DNA of 64,000 bases, taken from assembly GCA_031761405.1 (NCBI GenBank), contig JASEVX010000036.1, positions 1,178,001 through 1,242,000 on the forward strand. Direction: 5' to 3'. Source of the DNA: Serripes groenlandicus (lineage: Eukaryota > Mollusca > Bivalvia > Cardiida > Cardiidae). The notes under the pieces are model-generated. The model was not told the DNA's origin. It ran no database searches and was given only the letters and a program-made list of their open reading frames with translations. Position numbers and translations under genes: made by a program. The stretch's first letter is position 1, and each line of letters opens with the position of its first letter. This document shows, in pieces, positions 1-10,900 of this stretch.

Positions 1-111
1 GATGGGGTTCAAACTCAAAAGCTAATTTCGTTACCAACTGAGCAACAGGGGAAACAATATCGAGGATAAGGATTACTTCATGAAATGACCTTATTTCATT
101 CATAAACATGG

Positions 112-311
112 TTAACCCTTTCCCACATACAAAAAATCTACAGCAGACGACTTTGAATATATTTCAGCAAAAATATGAAACATTTCCTCTAAGTTAAGTA
201 TACTCATTGAATAGAATTGAAAACATCATTACCAATTTCTCCTCTTGCTACAAAGTACAATGATTTAAAAGTCATCTGCTGCAGATATGTCTGCATGTTG
301 GAATGAATTAA
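112..311. mobile_element. TTAA-flanked MITE family A, degenerate copy
   Basis: Starts TTAACCCTTTCCCACATACA and ends in a degraded right arm (CTGCTGCAGATATGT...AATTAA). The core AACATCATTACCAATTTCTCC keeps part of the inner hairpin. Confidence 0.6.
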
Positions 312-1079
312 AATATGTATGAATCCATAAAGGAACCCATACATGAGAAAAGGTACAAGTTTGTTTGTGTGAACAGTAATGATCAAAATCAGCATGTACA
401 TCATATGCAGTCTAATCAAGATATATACTGTTCATTTATTACTTACAAAAGCTTGTTAGAAGATTCTGTGTAGATTTAGTTAAGACTAAGCAGGTGGACA
501 CAATGATCTTAACCTAAACTGTCCAGAATTGCCACTTGTACCTTTTCTCAAGCACAGACTCAATTTATAATGAAGGCATGAAAGATAACAGGTTGATGAA
601 AGGGCGTCACCACACACTTACCTGAAACTTATCCTACGACAGCAGAAAAAAAAGAGCAAGAATTCCGATAATTCATATAAAACGTTAACAGAAAAAATGG
701 CAGCTACTATAATAGAGAATGGATGGTTCAAAATAAAATTACATGTGTTATTATGTTTCCTGTGTAATTTTACTGTACTCCGGTAGTATCATCACTTGAT
801 ATTCCATACAAGTGCCACAGACATCAAGTTTCTAAAATCACCTTTATCTGTTTTCAGAGGTTTGAGATAGAAGATGTATTTCATGGTATCAAACCCTTAT
901 TTCACATCTTAAACCTATAAACATTGTGGAAAAAGAAGCATTTTCTTCTTTCCCCTCGTTGTTTTAACCACGGTATCAAGAGTTGACATCCAATGTTTGA
1001 AAAAAACTTTTCTTAGACATTTTCAAAAACAGACAACTCTAAATGATTACATCAGGTAAAAGGTTCAGATAAAAGTTTA
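312..1079. other. Intronic or intergenic stretch, no gene seen
   Basis: AT-rich single-copy-looking DNA left of POLA1 exon 8. The only splice-like signal is a minus-strand acceptor and donor 12 bases apart near 613-636; joined to exon 8 it would give an immediate stop, so I do not call it an exon. Confidence 0.5.
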
Positions 1080-1309
1080 TTAACCCCTTCCCTCATATAG
1101 ACTCTTTCTGACCACTCTGCTGCAGACGGCTTTTTGAAAACATAGTGACAAAAGAAGAAATTGCTCAAAACCAGCAATTTCTTCTTTTGCCACAATGTTT
1201 TCCACTTTTAGTCATAGGTTATCTATTCAATTATAGAGATAATCCATTTTTTGACAAATTATGTTCAAAGTCGTCTGCTGCAGAATTGTCATATGAGGGA
1301 AAGGGTTAA
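1080..1309. mobile_element. TTAA-flanked MITE family A, nearly full copy
   Basis: About 230 bp, TTAACCCCTTCCCTCATATA at the left and GAGGGAAAGGGTTAA at the right. Central hairpin GAAATTGCTCAAAACCAGCAATTTCTTC. No coding capacity. CCC-starting ends with a TTAA target point to the piggyBac superfamily; the parent transposase is not in the window. Confidence 0.82.
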
Positions 1310-1403
1310 TGTAAGACAAAACCAGATCACAAAATAAGGGACATATTAAATCTATGTAATTGTTATAGGTACTGATACGATTCAGTTGAGTAAAATAGGG
1401 TAC

Positions 1404-1612
1404 AACCCTTTACCACATGCAGGCACATTTTTACACATCTGTAGCAGATAACATTAGAAAACATTGTGGTAAAACAAAAAGAACTCATGATGAGCAATTT
1501 CTCCTTTTGCCACAATGTTTTCAAATATATTCAATAATTATACTTTCATTTACAGAGGTTTTCCACATTATTACCTTACATGTACAAAGTCGTCTGCTGC
1601 AGATTTTTTGCA
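1404..1612. mobile_element. TTAA-flanked MITE family A, diverged copy
   Basis: ACCCTTTACCACATGCAG at the left and TCGTCTGCTGCAGATTTTT at the right. The terminal TTAA is lost on both sides. Confidence 0.6.
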
Positions 1613-1742
1613 GACTTCACAAAATCTTTTGAAACCTGTCAGTCTGAAAGCTAATTTTTCATCTATTTCATTCTTTGTTCAACAAATTATTGCATGAAAA
1701 TTTGTCAGTTTGAAGGAATTTTTGTCAATCAGGACCAAAGAA

Positions 1743-1876
1743 CTTATATTGTGGAAGGAATGCCAGTTTACTCCCCCTGTATCTAGACCCCTGCATACCT
1801 TCAACTTTATATTACTTATAGTGTGGAAGGAATGCCAGTGTACTCCCCAGTATCTAGACCCATGCATACCTTTAAC
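1743..1876. repeat. Two-unit tandem duplication (71 bp) covering the donor of POLA1 exon 8
   Basis: Two units share TGGAAGGAATGCCAGT, CTCCCC, TATCTAGACCC and the donor-bearing GCATACCTT(C/T)AACTTT. The minus strand therefore has two potential donors, GTATGCATGG and GTATGCAGGG. Confidence 0.75.
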
Positions 1877-1987
1877 TTTTAGATTTTCCTTCTCCTCATC
1901 CTCCATCGGGCTATCCAGACTGTCGTACTGTTGAATGTCCGGGGTCTCATCTACGGGTTCTTGTTTTATCTGGGGTTTGGGCAATCC
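1870..1987 (-). CDS. POLA1: POLA1 exon 8, last exon resolved
   Basis: 118 bases, acceptor GACCAAACAG|GGA, donor GTTAAAG|GTATGC. Encodes GLPKPQIKQEPVDETPDIQQ, then YDSLDSPMEDEEKENLKVK. This is an acidic tail comparable to the E/D-rich stretch before the catalytic core. The donor region is duplicated 71 bases further on (alternative end at 1799). I could not place the next exon inside the window. Confidence 0.78.
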
Positions 1988-4900
1988 CTGTTTGGTCATT
2001 AAAGAATATAAACTTTTTATCTTAATTTCCAACAATGCATGTCTTACATTACTTTCTTTAACCCTTTCCAATAAGGCTTTTTGAAAACATTTGAAAACAT
2101 TGTGACATAAGTAGAAATTGCCTAAAACAAGCAATTTCTCCTTTTGCCACAATGTTTTCAACTCTTTTAAGTAATTGTGCCTGCATTTATAGAGCTTTTC
2201 CGTGCGTTTGCCTCGATACTTTCAAAGGTCGTCTGTCTGCTGCAGATTTGTTGTAGGTGAGAAAGGGTTAAATGTAATCAAAGCAGATGACTCACACAAA
2301 AGATGTCAGGTAAAAGATGATTTCTCCACGGAATTCAACGGTGAAATCAAAAACAAATTCAAGAGAATTTCATATTAAAATTGACTGTAGGTTTAAGATA
2401 TTTCATTAAACCTTTTCCCAGACAATGCAGACGCGCCCTTCAAAAAGTTGTGTCAAAAGGAGATGTGCCTTTGATGAAACAAATGACCAAAAAACAAAAT
2501 GCAACATAGTGAGATTATTACCTTTAACCGGGCAGGTACAGATGTTGGTTTCTCTGCTTTGACAATTTTATTGACAGGCGGTAGTGGTTTGGCTTTAGCA
2601 AATGGCATGTGTGGAGACCTGCACATGAAAGGAAAATATCAACAGAGGTTTTTAACAAGTTTGATACAATGAGGTTTAACGCCATTTAAAACTATTTTTC
2701 ATTCATATCATGTCAGCCATGTTTTCACCTACCCATAAGTTTCTTGGCTTTCTGGCACACAGTGTACCTACCCATATGCAGAGGACTAGATAAGAGGGAG
2801 TGAACAGGTCTTTTCCCCACAATATTTCTCTTCGACTCAACAAAATCCTATGTTGTGGGTACTCAAAAGAATCGTCTCACTGAGACGATTCTTTTGAGTA
2901 CCCACAACATAGGGTTCAAATGTCAAATAAGGTTTTTAGAATATAAAAAATGCCCCTTATCTAGAGCTTTGGTTATATGTTTCCAGGCTTTCTGGCACCT
3001 GTACTTCACTCAATATGCTACAATGTCAGCCATGTTTTCAAACCAATGAAGATGGCTCGAACAAATTTTGTAACTGGTAACCCAAATATTTGATGTACAA
3101 TAAATGTTAATGTGAGCTAACAAGTATAACAATTTGAAAAACAACATCATTGTTTCAGCTAAGTATAATATTAATGAATCAAATTCTACCTTCCAAACAA
3201 TGTTTGAAAATAGAATTAACCTTTTCCCTCATATAGACACTTTCTGACGCCTCTGCAGCAGACAGCTTTTTGAAAACAAAGTAACAAAAGAAGAAATGGC
3301 TCAAAACGAGCAATTTATCCTTTTGCCACAATATTTTCCACTTTTAGTCATAGGTTATCCATTTAATTATAGAGATTTTCTATTTTTTGACAAAATATAT
3401 CCAAAGTCGTCTGCTGCAGAATTGTTGTATGAGGGAAAGGGTTAATAAATGGCTTTCCCTCCTTAGAACTCGTGATTGTCGAGTAAGTTGAACTAGTGAC
3501 TCAATGGTTTCAAGATCAATGGACTATAAAAGTCATCGATGAATTGCTGTGACATAACCAAAAACAACAGCGCCGCGGAACGAACCCAATACTCATCTGT
3601 TGTTTTTATGTCGAAAAAGGGGAATTATTGAATAATTATTAAAGCCAGACTTATGTGACTTGGTATAGACATGCATAGTGTTCCAAGGAACTTGTGTACC
3701 AAGTTTCATTTGAAAATGATAACACTTTTGAGTTATGAGGCTAGGTTGAAGTTTTTATGACGACGCCAATGGTATCAAAATAGCCAGACTTTTTTTCTGT
3801 GAAAAACAGACAACTAAAAACAAACTAACCTCGTTGGAGGAGCAACTCTCTTCTTGGTCAGCTTGATTGGTGGTGGTTGAGCCATTTCTGATGGACCACT
3901 TTGTAACTCATTCATGATGTCGCCCAAAAGGTTGTCGTCCTTCAGACTAACATCTTTCTGTTATTTTGAAATGTCATATATGTCATATATTGTATACAAC
4001 TATTTTGAAATGTCATATATATATTATACAACTATTTTGAAATGTCATATATGTTATACAACTATTTGGAAATGTCATATACATTGTACAACTATTTGGA
4101 AATGGCATGTGCGTTATACAACTATTTGGAAATGGCATGTGCGTTATACAACTATTTGTAAATGGCATGTGCGTTATACAACTATTTGTAAATGTCATAT
4201 ATACGTTGTACAACTATTTGGAAATGTCATATATGTTGTACAACCCTTTCCCACATGCAGATATATATTGACACATCGGCAGTGCAGAAGAAAACATTAT
4301 GACAAGAGAAGAAATCTAATTTCCTTTTGAAATAATGTTTTCCAACTCTCTTATTTTTTCATCTCCGGCAATCTAATATGTATTTTAATTATCCCCCGCT
4401 TTTTCGAAGAAAAAAAGGGGGGTTATTAATTTCGGTTTGTCCGTCCGTCTGTCTGTCACACTTCGTTTCCGTGCAATAACTGCCACAAATGTGAACCTTT
4501 TTTTTTTTCAAACTTGGTAACAAGGTTAAATGCCTTAAGGGCTAGGCCAAGTTCGATCGTCACTTTCGGCGGACTTTATTCGGTTGAGCTATGGCTCCTT
4601 AATTAACAAAAAATGTCATTTGTTGCTATTTCCGTGCAATAACTGCCACAAATGTGAACCGTTTTTTTTTTCAAACTTGGTAACAAGGTTAAATGCCTTA
4701 AGGGCTAGGCCAAGTTCGATCGTCACTTTCGGCGGACTTTATTCGGTGGAGTTATGGCCCCTTTTTTAACAAATGTTGTTTGTTGCTGTTTTTGTGCAAT
4801 AACTGCCACAAATGTGAACCGTTTGTTTTCAAACTTGGTAACAACATTAAATGCCTTAATGGCTAGGCCAAGTTCGATCGTCACTTTCGGTGGAGTTATG

Positions 4901-7900
4901 GCCCCTTATTTAACAAAAAATGTCGTTTGTTGCTGTTTTTGTGCAATAACTGCCACAAATGTGAACCGTTTTTTTTTTTTCAAACTTGGTTACAAGGTTA
5001 AATGCATTAAGGGCTAGGCCAAGTTCGAACGTCACTTTCAGCGGACTTTAGTCGGTGGAGTTATGGCCCCTTAATTAACAAAAAAAATGTCGTTTGTTGC
5101 TGTTTCCGTGCAATAACTGCCACAAATGTGAACCCTTTTTTTTCAAACTTGGTAACATGGTTAAATGCCTTAAAGGCTAAGCCAAGTTCGATCGTCACTT
5201 TCGGCGGACTTTATTCCTACAATATTTCCTGCAAGCGGGGGATATAAATTTTGATGAATGTGCTTGTTATTACAAAGTTGTGTGCTGCAGATTTGCAAAT
5301 TTGTTGCACATGGAAAAATGGTTACTATCCTGAAAGGTTATATCAATAGTGTTCTTAAGACAGCAATGAATAAATATTGTGTGTGGAACATAATTTTGAT
5401 ACATCTTCTGAAAAAAATTGAAAGAGAATTTTCTTAACTTTTTCCCATTTAACAAAGCTTCTTCAGCAGATGAATTTTTATATATTTTGGCAAAATAAGA
5501 AAATTGCTCCTTTTGCCAATGTTTTCAACTTTATTCAATATTTGTTTAAATTATAATTTATTTATAGAGAGTTTATTTTTACTAAAATCTTTTTCAGTCT
5601 TCTACTACAGATTTGGTGCATGTGGGAAAGGGGGATTAAAATATATGAAGTATGAAGGAAAATGTATACAACAAATCTGAAAGGGTTAAAATAAAGAAGA
5701 CCTTTTATATTTCTAATCCTGTCCCATATACAACAAATCTGCAGCAGACAACTTTGGAAACACCTTGACAATTATGGAAATATTGAGGTAAAAGTAAAAA
5801 TTAACCATTTCTGACACCTCTGCAGCAGACGGCCTTTTGAAAACATAGAGACAAAAGTAGAAATTGCTCAAAACAAGCAACTTCTCCTTTTGTCACCATG
5901 TGTTCAACTCTATTCACTTATTTTACTTTCATTTAAAGGGCGTTTCAAAAAAAATGGGTAGTTTTTTTAAGTTGTCTGCTGCAGATTTGCTGTATGTGGG
6001 AAAGGGTTAATACAATGTTTTCAATATTCATCTGCTGCATGTGTATCGAAGTATGGGAACTAGAATGGAGTGCTCCCCGGAGCACGTGTGTCACCTGCCG
6101 GCGCCTTGTCAGAAAATTTTAATTTTTGATAGAAAAGGGGCAATAACTCCGATATAAAAAATATTTGGATTATCCCCCTTTTGTGAACCCATCACAAAAA
6201 TTGATATAAACATTTGTCAGAAGTTTCAATCCAATCCTTTGAGCAGAAAAAAAGTAATTTGAATATTTGACAGAAAAGGGGCAATAACTCTGATATAAAA
6301 ATATTTGGATTATCCCTCTTTTGTGAACCCATCATACACATTGATATAAACATTTGTCAGAAGTTTCAATCCAATCCTTTGAGTAGATTAAATTTTTGAC
6401 AGAAAAGGGCCAATAACTCTGATATAAAAATATTTGGATTATCCCCCTTTTTGTGAACCCATCATACACATTGATATAAACATTTGTCAGAAGTTTCAAT
6501 CCAATCCTTTGAGTAGAAAAAAAGTTATTTGAAAATTTAAATTTTTGACAGAAAAGGGGCAATAACTCTGATATAAAATTATTTGGATTATCGCCCTTTT
6601 GTGAACCAATCACACACATTGATAAAAACATTTGTCAGAAGTTTCAATCTAATCCTTTGAGTAGAACAAAAGTTATTTGAAAACGTGACGAAAAAAGTGT
6701 GACGGACAGACAGACGCCGGATAAAAAAAAAAATAGACAGACAGACGTCGAATAAAAAAAAAAGTAACATTTGTCAGAAGTTTCAATCCAATCCTTCGGG
6801 TAGAAAAAAAGTTATTTGAAAATTTATTTTTTTGACAGAAAAGGGGCAATAACTCTGATATAAAATTATTTGGATTATCGCCCTTTTGTGAACCAATCAC
6901 ACACATTGATATAAACATTTGTCAGAAGTTTCAATCTAATCCTTTGAGTAGAAAAAAAGTTATTTGAAAACGTGACGAAAAAGTGAGATTTTTTGACAGA
7001 AAAGGGGCAATAACTCTGATATAAAATTATTTGGATTATCCCCCTTTTGTGAACCAATCACACACATTGATATAAACATTTGTCATAAGTTTCAATCTAA
7101 TCCTTTGAGTAGAAAAAAAGTTATTTGAAAACGTGACGAAAAAGTGTGACGGACAGACAGACAGACAGACGAACGGACGGACGGACAGACGCCGGATAAA
7201 AAAAAAAGTAATCCCTAAGTGCCTACCATGCTACGCAGGTGACACAAAAAGGGTTAAACATACCTCTGGTTTCCGGTTCCCAGACGAGGCTGCCTGAGCC
7301 ATGAACATCGACTTAATGTTGGCTTTAGGTTTGGTACCAGGTCGCATAATATTCGGATTCTTCTTCCTCTCTTCTTTTTTCTCTGTTCAAATAATAATAT
7401 TTCCGTTCTTAACCCTTTCCCACATACAAAAAATCTGCAACAGACGACTTTGAAAACATTTACTCAAGAAACCGAAAATCTCTAGAAATGAAGGTAACAT
7501 TACTGATTGAAAACAAGTTGAAAAGATTGTGGCAAAAGGAGAAATTGCCCGTTTTGAGCAATTTCTTTTTTGTCACAATCAATGTTTTCAACACCCAAAT
7601 CCCCCATTGTGGGTATTCAAAAGAATCGTCTCAGTGAGATGATTCTTTTGAGTTCACACAACAGGTTTGTTTGAGTTATAAGAGAGATATTGTGGAGAAA
7701 GGAGCAGTTTACTCCCCTTAACCATTTCCCTCATATAGATGCGTTCCCACGCCTCTGCAGCAGATGGCTTTATGAAAACTTGGCAACAAAAGAAAGAATT
7801 GCTCAAAACAATCAATACGAGCAATTTCTCCTTTTGTTACCACGATTTCGACTCTATTTAATTATTGTACTTTCATCTAAAGGGAATTTCCATTTTTGTT

Positions 7901-10900
7901 CATGTATGTTTTAAAAGTTGTACGCTGTAGCTGTAACCTTGTCATTGCTCCTCAGCATTTCTCTTTTAACCCTTTTCCTCATACGACAATTATGCAGCAG
8001 ACGACTTTGAACATACTTTGTCAAAACATAGAAAATCTCCATAATTGAACGGATAACCTATGACAAAAAGTTGAAAACATTGTGGCAAAAGGAGAAATTG
8101 CAGCCTGTCTGCTGCAGAGGCGTCAGAAAGCGTCTTTATGAGGGAAAGAGTTAATGCTTATTCAGAGCTCTAAATAAGACGATTTTTTCATGTTCATAAA
8201 TCCTTATTTGACATTCAAACCTTGTCATTGCTCCTCAGCATTTCTCTTTTAACCCTTTCCCTCATACGACAATTTTGCAGCAGACGACTTTGAACATATT
8301 TTGTCAAAACATAGAAAATCTCCATAATTGAATGGATAACCTATGACAAAAAGTTGAAAACATTGTGGCAAAAGGAGAAATTGCAGCCTGTCTGCTGCAG
8401 AGGCGTCAGAAAGCGTCTTTATGAGGGAAAGGGTTAATGCTTATTCAGAGCTCTAAATAAGGCGATTTTTTCATGTTCATAAATCCTTATTTGACATTCA
8501 AACCCAATGTTGAGGGTACTGAAAAGAATCGCCTCTGTGAGATGATTTTTTGAATACCAACAACATAGGGTTTGGTTAAGTAATAAGAGAGATACTGTTG
8601 AGAAAAGATCAGTTTACTCCCCCTTATCTAATCCTCTAATAATTAAAACCTAGGTTATCACATCACAAAAGATTCATCGCAAAGGGACAATTCCTTTGAG
8701 TACCCACAACATAGGGTTTAAATGTCATAAAAAGGATTTTGATAACATGAAATATGACCTGGATTTAGAACTCTGCATATAGAGCGGTCAATTTCTTACT
8801 TTCAGGTTTTGCATACTGTTCATCATTCAGATCCTCGTCAAATATTTCTCGACCGTCTTCAACATACCCACTACCATCTGAAACAAACAAAATCAAAAAT
8901 TTGAAAGGCAAAATAAAAGCTACCTGAATACGAAATTTTAGTCATATATGCCTAACAACTCATAATTGTATCTTCAAAATAAAAAATTAAGCTTTCAGAG
9001 TTTAAAATAGTCAACAGTAAGAGGAAATTACTCCTCTTTTCACACTGTTGTGGTCATCCGTTTCAGAGAAGAGATCAATTTTTTTTCTTCACTTTTTGAA
9101 ACCCAGTTTTGGTTTCACATATCAAATTCAACAATAACAGAAAACTTTTTCATTTTTTTTTTTTTAAATTATTTTCACAGCAAAGACTAGGAGCAGGTGA
9201 GGCTATCCCCTGAACACACAAGGCGAAGGGAGGCCCTAGACGGTAAGACCCCATGAATATCAGCAGAAATTCCTAAGGAGACACTGACCCAGGGTATATA
9301 ACTTATAAGGATCTTGTTAAAGTAGACTGATTGTATTTGATCGTTAATTTATTTCATTTATACTATTACTATTGTATTTGACAGATCTTTATATTATTTA
9401 ATACATAAAGGATAAAAAAAAAACAATATATTAAACTAAAATTGATGAATTATTATATTTCCTGACCTTGTATATATTATATATCAAACTCCAAATTCCA
9501 CAATTTGAAAACGAAATTTGTTTTCTATTCTGCACCCTCCATGTGTTTGTTTAACCCCTTACCCACAGCAAATCTTCAACAGACGACTGGAAATGTCTAC
9601 TCCAAAAAGCAGAAATTGTTCATTTAGAGCACTTTCTCTTTTTTGTCACAATGTTTGCAAAAGTAGTCTGCTGCAGATGCGTCAAAATGCGGCTATATGT
9701 GGGAAAGGGTCAAATATTTATCAGGAAAACCCTGCTTACCATCATCTATAATCCAGTCATCTTCTTGTCGTTGTCGTACAATCTCCGAATATTCATTCTC
9801 GTCCACAAGATCGTAGACATCGTCTTCCTCATCTTTCTGAATAAACCATTTTTATTAAATAATTAGATGTATTTAATTCATTATCCTTTTCCCATGTAGG
9901 CAAATATAAAAAAAAATCTCTATAAATCATTAAATGCAAGTTAAGTTATTTTGTATTTTTATGAGCCAATTTTTTCAAGTGACGGAAAGAGCTTTAACCC
10001 TTTCCCTCATACGGCAATTATGCAGCAGACGACTTTGAACGTTTTTGTCAAAAAACAGAAAAAATCCATAATTAAATGGATAACCTATGACAAAAAGTGG
10101 AAAACATTGTGGCAAAAGGAGAAATTGCACGTTTTGTGCAATTTCTTCTTTTGTCACTATGTTTTCAAAAGGCTGTCTGCTGCAGAGGCGTCAGAAAGTG
10201 TCTATATGAGGGAAAGGGTTAACTTACATCATATTTGTTTTTCCCTCCTTTTGCCTTTACTTCTCTCAGCCTGGCCAAAGCTGCAAGTTTTCCACCTTTA
10301 TCTTTCTTTGTTCTCCTTGATCTTGAGGTCGCTAAAGACTCTGTAAACACAAAATGAAATCAATCACACTTGATCAATCTATCAAAATCTATTCCATACA
10401 TCAGGGTTTCCGCTGTAATTCGCCAAACACGCCAATGGCGAAAAAATAGAAAAAATGGCTGAAAAATGATTCGCCGTAAACTGTTGCTTTTTATACACGA
10501 AATTCCCTTTACTAAACTTCTCGATCTGGCCGTAATTCTTCATAATACAAAGCCGAAAACACAGTACACAATGAATCGTGTCACACACCAAGGTGATAAT
10601 ATCGGGGTAAACAGCGTATCTTTTATCACCTACTCGTATCGGTAGTACTTTGATGTTTAATAATTGATAAACAACAGCACACGCTGATGATTGTTTACAG
10701 TTTGTGTTTACAGTGTGCGCCTATGATTTTATTAATAAAAATAATTAACCCTTTCCCTCATATAGACGCTTTCTGACGCCTCTGCAGCAGACAGCTTTTA
10801 GAAAACATAGTGACAAAAGAAGAAATTGCACAAAACGTGCAATTTCTCTTTTTGCCACAATGTTTTCCACTTTTTGTCATAGTTATCCATTCAATTATGG

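Noticed and set aside
613..636. 12-base microexon with good acceptor and donor, minus strand, possibly POLA1 exon 9
   Set aside because: Joined to the phase-1 end of exon 8 it creates a stop codon (GGA TAA). No conserved residues can be judged in four codons.
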